A DNA stretch of 64,000 bases from Isoetes taiwanensis (Eukaryota; Streptophyta; Lycopodiopsida; Isoetales; Isoetaceae): assembly GCA_021234155.1 (NCBI GenBank), contig JAJEKV010000019.1:20173450-20237449 (forward strand), in the 5' to 3' direction. The notes under the pieces were generated by a model. The model saw only the letters and a list, made by a program, of their open reading frames with translations, did not search any database and was not told the DNA's origin. A program made the translations under genes and the position numbers. The stretch's first letter is position 1. Each line of letters begins with the position of its first letter. Of this stretch, positions 13,101 through 23,545 are shown in pieces.

Positions 13101-14050
13101 TATTATAGTTCTAGTGATCGAAATATTAGAGCATTGCAAGCAAATTCTTAAGAACAAATTCCAAATGGCTTGGACCTAAGTGAAAAAATTCTTTGGGAAT
13201 GGAAGTATGCGGGGATGTCCAATCAAAAAGGTTAACTATTAAAATGGGGGTATTGAAGGTATGCTCAAGAGATTTAATATGGCTGATTACAGAATTTCAC
13301 AAACGCCCGATAGCACAAGGACTTAAGTTGTCCTCGGACATGGAGTCAAGACCTTTGGCGAGCGAACAAATGGAAAGGACACATATAGGGGAATTGATAG
13401 GATGCTTGCTTTTGTATCCAAATAGCACCGGACCGGACATATCTTTTACCGTGGGCTATTAAGCGGTTACAAACAACCGGGATGTCGGCATTGAGGTCGG
13501 CTGCAAAAGAGTCTTAGATATCTAAAATATACTCAAACACATGGCGACATTTACCAACAACAATCTAACTTTCGGCAGGGATTTCTTGATGCAGTTGGGA
13601 AGTGACGACTCTAGAAATCCAACCTCTGGATATTGTCTAATGTTAGGTGGAGCCAGGTTGCTTGGAAAAGCAAAAAACAATCATGTGTGGCAATGTCCAC
13701 AATGACAATCCTATCCACATCTTTGGCTGACTAAAGAAATAGTTTGGGTGGCGTTTGCTAGATAGTTGAAAGTTTATCAAAGTGGTAACCATATTATTTC
13801 GAATAGTATGAAGGTATATTGCCATTACTAAGAATCGATCTTACATTAGAGACAAACACATTGAATTGCATATTCTTAGCCGAGGATCTAGTTGCAAGGG
13901 GAGTGATAACGATGGAATACATCAATACAAATGATCAAACTGCAGACATACTGACAAAAGCTTATCAGAGGTCAAGTTTACAAAATATAAGCAAAAATAG
14001 GAATATCGAGAAGAATTACGGGGAGCAAGGTGAAGTTGACGAGGTTCTCT
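10160..14050 (+). pseudogene. Copia-2 gag-pol polyprotein, multiply broken
   Basis: Plus-strand remnants in Copia order. The pre-integrase motif near 11230 is W-H-E-R-L-G-H-T-H. The integrase start near 11400 includes F-I-I-D-F-S-R-K-T. A lysine-rich linker lies near 12180-12440. RT near 12690-12800 reads K-A-R-L-V-A-Q-G-F-T then Y-E-E-T-F and V-K-L-T-S; near 12960 it reads K-Q-S-P-R-M-W-Y-N-C-I and E-Q-G-F-K-K. RNase H ends near 13910-13960 with Y-I-N-T-N-D-Q-T-A-D-I-L-T-K-A, the typical Copia terminus. Frames change repeatedly, so no intact polyprotein exists as written. Confidence 0.87.
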
Positions 14051-14099
14051 AGTGCAAGCGGTTAGAGATTAATTTTTCAGGTGAAGAAGCAAGCTGAAC

Positions 14100-14340
14100 A
14101 AGAATTCTTATCTTAAAAGGATTTTATCTTCATCTGAAGCAATATATTGAGCTAAAGGAGTTTATTCTAAGGATTTTATCTTCCTTATCAGAAGCAGCTG
14201 GCTAAAGGGATTTTATCTTCCTTATATCAGAAATAGCATGTTGAGCTAAAGAAGTTCATTCTAAGGATTTTATCTTCCTTATCACAGTAGCAGCAGGTTA
14301 AAGGATTTTATCTTCCTTAACCTAGAGGCAACCTGACGAC
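14100..14340 (+). repeat. Tandem repeat upstream of the Copia-2 3' LTR
   Basis: Five imperfect units share AAGGATTTTATCTTCCTTA followed by a variable CAGAAGCAGC-like tail. They lie between the end of pol and the polypurine tract. Such arrays expand by slippage during reverse transcription; no function is visible. Confidence 0.75.
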
Positions 14341-14368
14341 AGTAACAAATGTTAGCATGAAAGGGGAA

Positions 14369-14902
14369 TGTAAGAAATGGTCATGCTAACATATGGTGAA
14401 GCATCAAGGAGAAACATCGAAAAATCCTAAAGGTGAAGTTTCATAAGGTAATGGTCATGAAATATTTTAAGTTGAGCTTAACCTTTGAACTGTTATTTAT
14501 TTAATGAGATAAGGTCACGAAACTAAGGTTATAGTTGGAGGGAATATGAACTTCAAATTATGGCAAGTCCGGAGTTCATTGAAGCGGCCGATTCAAGCTC
14601 CTAAATGGCCGAATCTCCACCAGTCGGTTGGGGGATTTGGCCCTATAAATAAAATGAGTAGATAGCAGAACTGTACAGTGATCGGAAGTTGGAAATAGCT
14701 CATTGTTATGAGGCTTGGGCTGTCGGCATAAGCTGAAGATAAATTCAATGGTTCATAACCATTGAATCTTAATATTTATGCATTAATCATATTGTCATAT
14801 GATTATATCTCTTGATGTTTGTAATTGAGTTATGGATATTGTCTAGTTAGTTCATGGTTAAAGGATCTTAGATCTTTGCATTAAGATATCATATTTCTTT
14901 CA
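14369..14902 (+). repeat. Copia-2 3' LTR
   Basis: A 534-bp partner of 9278-9806, with the same TG...CA ends, followed by the right TSD copy AAAAT. Confidence 0.9.
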
Positions 14903-14907
14903 AAAAT

Positions 14908-16070
14908 AAGCTATTTTAATGTCCAAGCAAGAAGTTGTTTCTGGTATCCTCGCTATATCCATAAATTGAAGCTCCTATCTTGATTTGGGTCATTCAATAC
15001 TGGCTCCTGCCTAGTACTTTGAACATCTGCCTGCCTTTGAAAGTGCAAGTCGACCTATTGTGATACCTATTGTTCTGTTTGTGCGTGTGTGTGTGGCTCT
15101 GCGGGTGTTGCCTAATGGCATTTGAATACTGCGACTTATTGGTGGAAGGCAACTCTATAGGACAATTTGCCAAGACTTTCGAAACAAGCATGATTAGTAC
15201 TTGAAACAATTGATTACCTTCGAGTGAGAAATATGAGCCTATTGTCGCCTCTTCCATGGCTATGAAGAAGATATCTTGATCTGGTGGAAATAACTATTGG
15301 ACCAGTTGGTGCTGCAGGTCTATAGTTTGAGAGATCCAACTTTGACATGCTTGCATCAGATTTCTCTGTTTACGACCATCTTGTCATGGTGCTTTGGCCT
15401 CAAAAGTATTGGGCAAGAGCCCTAGACACTGCCTAAAATGACATTTTTTACTTCTATGAATTTGGCTATGGACATTCAAAAGTGAGGCTTGCTAAGACGC
15501 TAGAGGTCACCCTTTTTTCAGTGCAAAATCCGTCTGTTCAGTATAAGGCAAGAAAAAACATTGTGAAATTGGTCTGATTCAAATCGTTATATGGCGAATC
15601 GGCCTAAAACAAGATCAATTGCAGAATTGGCCGATGCATGTCTAACGATGCATGTCTGATGTTAGAAATCGTCTAAGGCCAAAAAAACAATCCCCTTCGG
15701 CCTTTATGCTATTAAAGGGATTTGTGTTATTCGCTGAAACTGGTACTTACCCAGGGATGAATCTGAGTTCGGAAGCAGGTTCGTTAGGTCCTCAGGACAT
15801 TAGCGCCCAGTCAGGCAGATAAGGCGGTGAACGTTCAGGGTTGTGGGCAGAAAGACGATGTAGGGAAGAGAGAGAATAGAGGTGAATATAGCAAAATTTA
15901 GACAACATCCAATTAGACATCCTATGACACACATGCCACACAAACATTGCTTTGTTGGGTCCTGTCCCCGTCTCAACACACAAAACAATAAAATATGGCA
16001 TTGGGGCAATCCATAGTGCCATGGCACCTTCAAAAAAGTGCGGGGCTTTTATCTTGGTGGAACTCTTATT
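14908..16070. other. No recognised gene
   Basis: A short GT microsatellite lies near 15083-15095. Small open frames near 15792-16166 show no family motif. Confidence 0.5.
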
Positions 16071-16422
16071 GCTAGAGCGTGTATTATTTTTTGTAGGCCC
16101 TATGATTGTGGCATAGTTCATGGAATATTTTCTCTCCATAGATCCTGTGCACCCTTCCCAAGTCAATTTGGGGTCAAATCAACCCTTGTTGGCCTGCTTT
16201 TAAAGGGGGTGCCTAAAGACCAGGCACCATTGGTTAGCATTGTATACAAAGATTATAGTATGTATACAACATGGCGTCATACCAATACAACATCAAATTG
16301 TAGACCTCTAGCATAACAGCAGCGTCCCAGTGTGACATGAGCATGGGGAATCGAACCCCAATTTGAATCCAATGCTCACAGTTCACCTGTTCATACTACG
16401 TTTCCTCACAGTTACAATAAGC

Positions 16423-16512
16423 CTATGCATAGAAACGATCAGACACGTGCCAATGATTGCCACTCCAAGTTGCAACGGTCAGTGGCATGCATCTGCTGAT
16501 CCCTATATATAG
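16423..16512 (-). other. Subterminal hairpin of HUH transposon copy 1
   Basis: Inverted arms CTATGCATAGAAACGATCAG and CTGATCCCTATATATAG enclose a second, inner stem (GCCACT... / ...AGTGGC). The counterpart in copy 2 is at 19047-19135 and pairs better. It lies near the 3' end, where rolling-circle elements often carry an origin or termination hairpin. Confidence 0.6.
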
Positions 16513-16864
16513 CGCTTGCCATGATGAGGGACAATACCTGTAATACAATAAACGGAGACCATCAGTTAGCTTGGGAAATTGAACTCCAGCGCAATGCCAA
16601 TGATCATCCAGGCATAAGGGACATCCCACAAGAGGGAATCACCATTATGCTTAGTGGCCAAAGCCCACCAAAAGTCTACAATTAAGTCTTAGTAACCATG
16701 GCCACAAATGCACAATAAGAAAACTAGTCCGAAGGGAAAAACAAGATATCAGAATAACAAGCATTACATATTCATCAAGTCAGTAAATGTATACCTGGCA
16801 CAAATGCCACTAATACAGTACTGCACAATAACTTGATTACACACAACAACAAGAAGATAAAGCT

Positions 16865-17512
16865 CTAGTTTATAGGTTCTCCAGATGCAGCCCGCCTGAT
16901 GACGACATCAAGCTGGCAGATCTCCTGGGTCAGCAGACCCTTAGCAAGGTTCATGTGTGATCTTAGTGCAAAAAGATCAGACATCGGAGCCCCAAGTTGC
17001 TCCCAAGCAACACTAAAAATTGCCGAATCAATAGTAGTATAAAAACCTGTCAAGTGCCTCCTCAAGATCCTAAGAGAAGCTGCAATTCTGTGGGCCTCAA
17101 TACCAACTTGCACAATGTTTGATATGGACTCCTCTGCACTAAAAACCTATTCAGCCTCTGGAGGACATGCCTGAGGATCAAGCGAGGATGCATCAATTCT
17201 GGAGCTTATTAAAGAGGGGTCCAAGCTCAGAATGGGGTAGGCCATCTCACCCTGAGAATTTCCATTGGTCTCCATTTCAACCCTGTAAGAAAACGTTACC
17301 ACTGCAAACCATGTTCGAAAAAAACATAGAAACAAGCATACAATTGAAACTATACAGCAAAGAAACCACATATAGAGTAACCTAACAACCATAGTGTGGT
17401 CCCTAGTATGAATGGGGATGAAATCCACTCCATGGTCTGAGATTTCTAGTTCAGGGCTGAAGGATGGATCACAAAGATCCTCAAAGTTACAATCCAGCTC
17501 ATCAGGTGACAC
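16865..17512 (-). pseudogene. C-terminal domain of HUH transposase, copy 1
   Basis: Two minus-strand blocks continue the Rep-domain frame. The first (17147-17512) starts with an acidic segment (S-P-D-E-L-D-C-N-F-E-D-L) and contains a probable intron that ends just before M-E-T-N-G-N. The second (16865-17113) is an alpha-helical segment with R-R-H-L-T-G-F-Y, then A-W-E-Q-L-G-A-P-M-S and a C-terminus of R-R-A-A-S-G-E-P-I-N-stop. The copy 2 equivalent (19509-20153) has the same layout with mostly conservative changes, so the region was under protein-level constraint. A separate oligomerisation domain has been proposed for Replitron transposases; I infer this is its counterpart. A TGA separates it from the Rep domain and a TAG interrupts it. 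Confidence 0.6.
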
Positions 17513-17804
17513 AGTATCATCTCAGTACCGCCGACGCCCAGGACCATTCCGTTCCATAGCCACATACCCTGCAGGAAAACCAAACAAGATAGTCTTGACA
17601 TCAGATAGCATGCAGTGGGCGGGGCTCAAGGGAACCCTCCAGGCAGCATGTACTCTATGCTCATTCACATGAGCACTGTTCGAAGGAATAATCCGCTATT
17701 GTTCAAAGTGTACTTTCCACTCCTGAGCATCCTGCAAATAGTAAATGTCAAGCTATGAGTGAGTCTATGGCCACCATGGTAAAGTACAAAGTGAGCGGCC
17801 TTAG

Positions 17805-18431
17805 TCAACAGGTGTCCAACACATACAAACCTTTTGTGTCTCCACCACCCCATCTTAGATAGAGATCCTTCCCCTTTTCAATCGTGGATTCATATATGGT
17901 ATGGAGGTGACAAGAGTAGTGCACCTTACCTATGTCGTTCATACAATACCCCACCATACCCTTGAAATAGTGTAGCCTGTTATTCTTGAGGATTTTGTAG
18001 ACTAACACAACACCAATTGGTTTGGAAGGCCAATTGAAATCCCTTTTAATAGCCTCATTCCCGACCTTTGATGTTTTATGGCATGCTCTCAACATAGCTT
18101 GGACATGAAGGTGATCTGCACAAGATCCCCTCTCCAGGGCAACCGCACCAGCCACACTTCTATCACAGAGATGAAAGGGCATCAAAGAAACTAAGCAGAA
18201 CATCATGCCCTGAAGTCCTAGTGTCACAGAGACATCAATTGCCTCCCAATTCATTGCAAAATTGGGCATGGCAGAGAAATTATGAGTCTGTGCAGAGCTA
18301 AAATCAACAGGCATGGAACCCACAACAGAGATGGGCATATGGGCGGCGTGAGCCTTGCTCTTTATTGCTGCTCCCTTCATCGACATGATGGAAAACAGAA
18401 GCAACAAAATAAAACCACAGCAACAAACCAC
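17805..18431 (-). pseudogene. HUH (Rep-type) endonuclease domain, copy 1
   Basis: A 208-residue frame, of which the first 15 or so residues are probably intron; the copies align from the second methionine, M-S-M. The HUH motif D-H-L-H-V-Q is at residues 106-111, preceded by G-A-V-A-L-E-R-G. The motif-III tyrosine lies in G-Y-C-M-N-D at residues 161-166. Rep-type enzymes use Y-x-x-K here; copy 2 has Y-C-M-K, so copy 1 has lost the lysine and is probably inactive. There is no helicase. The frame breaks near 17810 and resumes in another frame (T-K-A-A-H-F near 17800) to a stop after G-R-R-R-Y. This is the nicking-rejoining transposase of the element. Confidence 0.7.
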
Positions 18432-19046
18432 TCACCTGTGCATCATCCTTCAAGATGAAGCAAAAAAAACCATCTCCCCATCGCATCCACATGCCGACCC
18501 AGACACCTGCGCAGATCCAAATTGGAATCATGATCCCTGGTCGCCATCTGCCATGGCGCACGCATGCTCCTATCCGGCTACCAACAACTGAAAAACCCTT
18601 ATACAGTTTCTTACCAAAATCCAGATGCCAGCATCATCATTCTACGTATTTTCATATGAATACAGCAGAAAACCTTCAACAATCATAAGTTGGCTAAACA
18701 ACGTATTATGGCTTCTGGGCCCTCGGATCCTGGCACAATGCACAGGATATGTTCTCTAAGCACATTCTGCACACACATTCAATGTCTTCGTGGGATTAAA
18801 TTGACCTGCTTTTAAGGGTCGCCCCTTGACCCAACACCATAGCTTAAAATCGTATTTAGGCACACGGGATCCCATATCATACAGTAGCATATAAATTCGT
18901 AGTCTATGCCAAGGCATAAGACAAACACAAAAGCATCATTCAAAGATGAGAGGAGCCTCAGGAATCGAACTCCAGTTTAAATCCAATGCTCATAACTCAC
19001 CTGTCTGTGTATACAATAAGTCTGTGCATCCATGTTCACAATAAGC

Positions 19047-19135
19047 CTATGTATAGGGACGATCAGACCAGGCCACTAACTGCTACTGCAAGTTGCAACG
19101 GGCAGTGGCATGCATTTGATGATCCCTATACATAG
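19047..19135 (-). other. Subterminal hairpin of HUH transposon copy 2
   Basis: Arms CTATGTATAGGGACGATCA and TGATGATCCCTATACATAG pair with one mismatch. A nested inner stem is GCCACT / AGTGGC. The same structure occurs in copy 1 (16423-16512), with changes spread over both arms. Confidence 0.65.
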
Positions 19136-19508
19136 CGCTCGCCTTGACAAAGGAGAAGACCTGAATGCAACAGACAAAGGCCATCAGTGAGCCTGGGGAA
19201 TTGAATCCTGGCGCGATGCCAATGCTCATCCAGGCATAAGACAGATCCCACAAGAGTGGATCAGCCTTATGCCTAGGGGCCGAAGCCCGTTGAAAGCCTG
19301 AAAGTGTTAGCAATCATGGCAATAAATGCAGAACAAAATGATGTTTTTAAAACCATAGGCCAACCCGAGGAAGACAGCAAGGCAAAGCATAAAAAGCATT
19401 TTTCATGGACTCAAAAAATGTACACTTGGCACCAACGCCAGCAAGAGAAGGCTACATAAAAACCTGATTATACGACATGATCAAACACAACAGCAAAAAC
19501 AGAACGGC

Positions 19509-20153
19509 CTAGTTCACGGGCTCTCCAGATGCGGCACGCCTGATGATGGCATCAAGCTGGCGAATCTCCTGAGCCATAAGAGTCCTGACAAGGCTCGTGT
19601 GTGATCTAAGTGCATGGAGCTCAGACATTGGAGCACCAAGTTGCTCCCAAGCAACAATAGAGATTGCCGAGTCAATTGCAGCATAGAAACTTGTCAACTG
19701 CCTCCTCAAGGTCCTAAGGGAAGCTGCAATTTTGTGGGCCTCCATACCAACCCGGATAAGGCTAGATATGAACTCCTCTGCATTGAAAACCTGCTCAGCC
19801 TCTGCAGGATAAACCTAAGAACTAGGCCGTGAAGCATCAATTCTAGAACTAATAAAAGAAGGATCCAAACTCAGAACCGGGTGGCCCATCTCACCTGCAG
19901 TATTCCCATTGTCTTCCATTCCAATCCTGCAAGAACATGTCACCACCACAAACTTTGCTGAAGAAAAAGAAAAACAAATACACAATTGAAGCTGTACAGC
20001 AAACAAATCACACACGGAATCACCAACAGCCATGTTGTGGTCCACAGTGTGAATGGGGATGTAATCTATTCCATGATCCAGAATTTCTATTTCAGGGCTA
20101 AAGGATGGATCACCAAGATCCTCAAAGTTACAGTCCATCTCATCTGGTGGCAC
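19509..20153 (-). pseudogene. C-terminal domain of HUH transposase, copy 2
   Basis: Blocks at 19815-20153 and 19509-19745 parallel copy 1. The acidic segment reads P-P-D-E-M-D-C-N-F-E-D-L. A probable intron (acceptor TTCTTGCAG before GATTGGAATGG) precedes M-E-D-N-G-N. The helical segment has A-W-E-Q-L-G-A-P-M-S-E-L and ends R-R-A-A-S-G-E-P-V-N-stop. A TAG near 19815 breaks the frame at a place where copy 1 is open, and copy 1 has its own TAG about ten codons later, so inactivation was independent. Confidence 0.6.
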
Positions 20154-20162
20154 GGAGACATC

Positions 20163-20852
20163 CTAGTACCTCCGGCGCCCCAGACCATTCCGTTCCACCA
20201 CCATATACCCTGCAGGCAAACCAAAGAGGATGGTCCTCACATCAGATGACATGCAATGGGCGGGGTTCAATAGAGCTCTCCATGCAGCACGCACCTTGTA
20301 CTTATTGATATGAGCACTATTGAAGGGAATGATCCGGTTACTGCTCAAAGTGTACTTCCCACTCTTGAGCATCCTGCAAATAGTAAATGTCAAGCTAGGA
20401 TTGAGTCTCCGACCTCCGTGATAAACAAAGTGGGCTGCCTTATTCAACAGGTTCCTGTCGTCCAATACACACAAATCTTTGGTGCCCCCAGCGCCCCATC
20501 TCAGATACAAGTCCTTCCCCTTCGAAATCATGGATTCAGAGATGTTATGGAGATGATAAGAATAATGTACCTTATATACATCCTTCATACAGTATCCCAG
20601 CATTCCCTCAAAGCAGTGCAATCTGTTATTCTTCAGCACCTTGCACAGTAGAACAACAACAGCTGGTTTGGAGGCCCAATTGAAATCTTTCTTTATAGCC
20701 TCATTCAAAGCCCTAGATGTCTTGTACCGGGCTCTTAGCACAGATTGGACATGAAGGTGGTCTGCAAAAGACCCCCTCTCCAAGGCAACTGCACCAGCAA
20801 TACATTTTCTATCATAGAAGGAAGAAAGGGCATCAAAAACTAAGGGGGACAT
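20163..20852 (-). pseudogene. HUH (Rep-type) endonuclease domain, copy 2
   Basis: The best-preserved transposase piece: 229 residues open. HUH motif D-H-L-H-V at residues 31-35 (histidine codons at 20757-20759 and 20751-20753). Motif III G-Y-C-M-K-D at residues 86-91, with tyrosine at 20592-20594 and lysine at 20583-20585, the Y-x-x-K arrangement of single-tyrosine Rep nucleases. The spacing of about 55 residues fits the Rep fold. A conserved tail follows (L-T-F-T-I-C-R-M-L-K-S-G-K-Y, then F-G-L-P-A-G-Y). A frameshift near 20850 separates it from an upstream T-L-G-L-S-G motif-I-like segment. It ends at TAG after R-R-R-Y, the same position where copy 1 has TGA. Confidence 0.72.
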
Positions 20853-21154
20853 CTTGCCCAGACAATCCCAGTGTTATAGAGATATCAATATGTAGCATAA
20901 TAACAGGGGGTTATTTTTGTATTTTTGTACGGTTTTTCCTAAGGTTTTCATATGATTTGATGACTGTATTTCGCGAGATGTACTAATGCGTACATCTAGA
21001 GTGCGCATACGGTGACCTTAATTTTCGTGCCACTTTCCAATGGTTTACCTATGATTTTCTAAACTATCTCAAATCTCGGACATGCATGGCTCTCGAAGTA
21101 ATGTGTTTTAGGGTTCTATGGTTTCGTTTTGTGCCTTTCAAAATTACGTTCAAA

Positions 21155-21530
21155 GAAATGTGTTTTAGGGCAAAATTACATTTATGTTTCTTATGCTTCT
21201 GGCAGCATCGGATTTGAGCAGAGCTTAACCAGTTCTAGCATACGAGCTACCTGAGTGCCGGTTCCAAAGATAATGAGCTTGAAGCGAGATGGTTCAAGAA
21301 ATGTTTTTTAGGGCAAATTTACTTTTATGTTTCTTATGCTTCTGGCAGCATCGGATTTGGGCAGAGCTTAACCGGTTCCAGCATACGAGCTACCTGAGTG
21401 CTTGAAGCAGATGCTTGCCAATCCATGAAAGTTTAGGCCATGATGGTGAGCTTAACCGGTTCCAAAGATAATGAAGCTACGAGTGCTTGAAGCGGATGCT
21501 TGCCAATCCATGAAAGTTTAGGCCATGATG
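21155..21530 (+). repeat. Tandem and interspersed short repeats
   Basis: A segment of about 90 bp containing CTTCTGGCAGCATCGGATTT and the block GCTTAACCGGTTCCA occurs near 21197 and 21338, a period of about 141 bp. A second repeat with CCAATCCATGAAAGTTTAGG occurs near 21419 and 21510, a period of about 91 bp. Confidence 0.8.
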
Positions 21531-23040
21531 GTGGTGCCGATAGTGATGACGGTAGTGGGACAGTGGACTATCTCTCTTCTCCAAAGACCCGATTCCGGGG
21601 ACTTCAAGTCATTGATCCGTGACACTCCTCCTGTTGCAACTTCAGGTAATCATCTGATTAGCATGAATTATATCATCTCTTGCTGTATCTGTGGCCATTA
21701 TTTAAGTGCTCTTAGAAAGACCTGCTTATCATGTACCTCATCAATATTGGATTTCTCTTACCTAAGATTCTTGGTAGATTGCAATTCTAGAAATTGCACT
21801 AATGTTGGGAAACCTGATCTTCCAATTCATGCACTTGTTCAAACTGCTTTTTCCGGCTGTTACATGTGCTTGGTGTGAAGATCAGAACATATTTCTTGGT
21901 ATGCATGTTGTTGCAGCAGAAGAAAAGAACAAAATTCTCACAGGAAAGGTGTGAACTTGTTGACCCATTATAGATCTTTGGTTTTATTGATCCTCTTGAG
22001 GCGTTTCAGGTAAACTAGAATGCTGAATCTTTGGAACTTTTATTTCCATGTGTTTGCTAATCTTATCTCTTTCTCCTGAAAACAGCCTGAGAGAACTTAG
22101 ATCCTGCAAACAATTGCTGGATGATGGGTTGAGAGGTAGAAAGCTGCGTTTGAACTGGGTTACAACAAAAATCTCAAACTGTTGTGGGCAGAAACTTAGC
22201 GCTATGGCATTTCTCTTCATGTTTACTAGTGACTACAGTCCATTACATGATCTCTACAAGACCTCCTAAATTAAGGCAGGAAAATGAAGCAGATTCTAAA
22301 AGTATAAGATGCAGAATGGACATGTACTTATATCTCCAAATATTAAGTATTACCTTATTTCTGAGAAAGCAAATACGGAGGGACGTACAGATGTAACTCA
22401 CTTGGAGGCATGTGAAACATATGTAAATTCTATAAGGTATGGAATACAAAAGTTTTTTGACTACAAATTGAGTATAAATATAATGCAGAGTTCTCTAAAT
22501 ATTTAGAAGTTCTAGGTTCTCTAATTTATGCATGGCTAAGGAAAAGTTTCTGAGCAAGAAATAAAGAAACCAGTAGCATCTAGAATATTTCAGAAATAGA
22601 TTATAAGGGACAAGTTTATTATGAACAGGAAAAAGGAATGGACGTTTTGCTTGCATGGAAGTGGTCTTGCTTTATTTGGTTTGCATGCAATGGCATGTCA
22701 TGCTTGGTTGATTGTATGTCGAGTAGTGTATTCTACTTCACTTGTAAATCACGGAGAAAAGAGAATCAACACACAACTATCTCTCTAGTGGACACTTCAG
22801 TTTAGCATGACAATTGCTTATGGGATGAACTAGTGTATAGTTTCACCATTAAATACCGCATACTGGCCAAAATAAGGCTCCAAATTCTTTGAATTGGCAA
22901 GGAATTGAGATTACAAAATGTACTCATAGTTGTTTGCAATGGGAATAATTTGTTTGTCTTGATGTTATTGTGCTTTTTAGTAATTAATATTTAGGCCCAT
23001 AACATTTATCTAAGTTTGCATTAGTTAGGGCCCGAAGGGC

Positions 23041-23532
23041 CCAAAATTTTTTTTAATATAACAATTAACACACAACTACTATTAACATTATTAACACAAA
23101 CCATTGCATTTAACACATTTAAATTAAAATCCCCCTTAAACCCCCTTTAGTTTGGGTGCATATTCACACGGGGGGTTACGTAGGGCAGCGAGAGCCCCAA
23201 AAATATAATTACAATACATGTACAAAATTAACACCATTAAGTACATTCTCTCAAACCTTATAGTATTTTACAAACCTTAATATACAGTATACAAAAACTT
23301 GTACATGTATACCCCACAAACGAGGATCGCTACGTACGGTCCAGATTTTGGAATAAAGGGCAAATATGCCCATCCGACAGCTCTCGTTGCCCGGAGTAAC
23401 CCCCCGTGTGAATATGCACCCAAACCAAAGGGGGTTTAAGGGGGATTTTAATTTAAATGTGTTAAATGCAATGGTTTGTGTTAATAATGTTAATAGTAGT
23501 TGTGTGTTAATTGTTATATTAAAAATTTTTTT
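23041..23532. mobile_element. MITE/foldback element with about 150-bp inverted repeats
   Basis: The left arm (about 23043-23195) and right arm (about 23381-23531) are near-perfect reverse complements. Both include AATATAACAATTAACACAC at the outer end, AAATCCCCCTTAAACCCC in the middle, and a GGGGGGTTAC segment nearer the centre. About 185 bp separate the arms and there is no coding potential. Just outside the left arm is GGGCCCGAAGGGCCC, a short palindrome not mirrored on the right. Confidence 0.85.
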
Positions 23533-23545
23533 GGCATAGCAGGAC

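Larger units (their letters stand above)
9273..14907 (+). mobile_element. Complete Ty1/Copia LTR retrotransposon (Copia-2) with TSD
   Basis: The LTRs at 9278-9806 and 14369-14902 both begin TGTAAGAAATGG and end ATTTCTTTCA. The target duplication AAAAT occurs at 9273-9277 and 14903-14907. A polypurine tract (GAAAGGGGAA) precedes the right LTR. The interior carries plus-strand Copia integrase, RT and RNase H remnants. LTR differences are confined mostly to short scrambled patches next to CAG/CTG sites, while the rest is nearly identical, so the insertion is probably younger than raw divergence suggests. Confidence 0.92.
16075..18692 (-). mobile_element. Replitron-like HUH transposon, copy 1
   Basis: A minus-strand element of about 2.6 kb, defined by alignment with a second copy at 18693-20896 plus 23546-23998. 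The two align through the 5' leader, the Rep-like domain, the C-terminal helical domain and a 3' non-coding tail with a conserved hairpin. Borders are estimated from where alignment stops, roughly at TAAGTTGGCTAAAC on the 5' side and GTGTATTATT on the 3' side. Copy 2 begins within about 10 bp of the end of copy 1, a head-to-tail tandem. From memory of the family, Replitrons encode a single-tyrosine HUH transposase without a helicase and are abundant in non-seed plants. Assignment rests on motifs and context, not on a search. Confidence 0.65.
18693..20896 (-). mobile_element. Replitron-like HUH transposon, copy 2 (3' part)
   Basis: The second tandem unit, in the same orientation as copy 1. Its 3' tail starts about where the 5' end of copy 1 stops. 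The Rep and C-terminal domains, the intron position and the subterminal hairpin all match copy 1. At about 20896, just upstream of the Rep core on the coding strand, homology stops. It resumes at 23546 with the N-terminal leader, so the copy is split by a 2.65-kb insertion. Confidence 0.65.
20897..23545. mobile_element. Insertion splitting HUH transposon copy 2
   Basis: This 2.65-kb block has no counterpart in copy 1, where the flanking homologies (ATATCAAT on one side, GGCATGGCAGAG on the other) are joined by about 25 bp. It holds tandem repeats (21160-21530), a stretch with no recognised protein motif (21530-23040), and a complete inverted-repeat element at its right end. It may be one transposon or two successive insertions. 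No transposase was recognised and no convincing target duplication could be read. Confidence 0.55.

Noticed and set aside
16038-16316. Plus-strand 92-codon frame across the left end of HUH transposon copy 1
   Set aside because: It crosses the element border and has no counterpart in copy 2.
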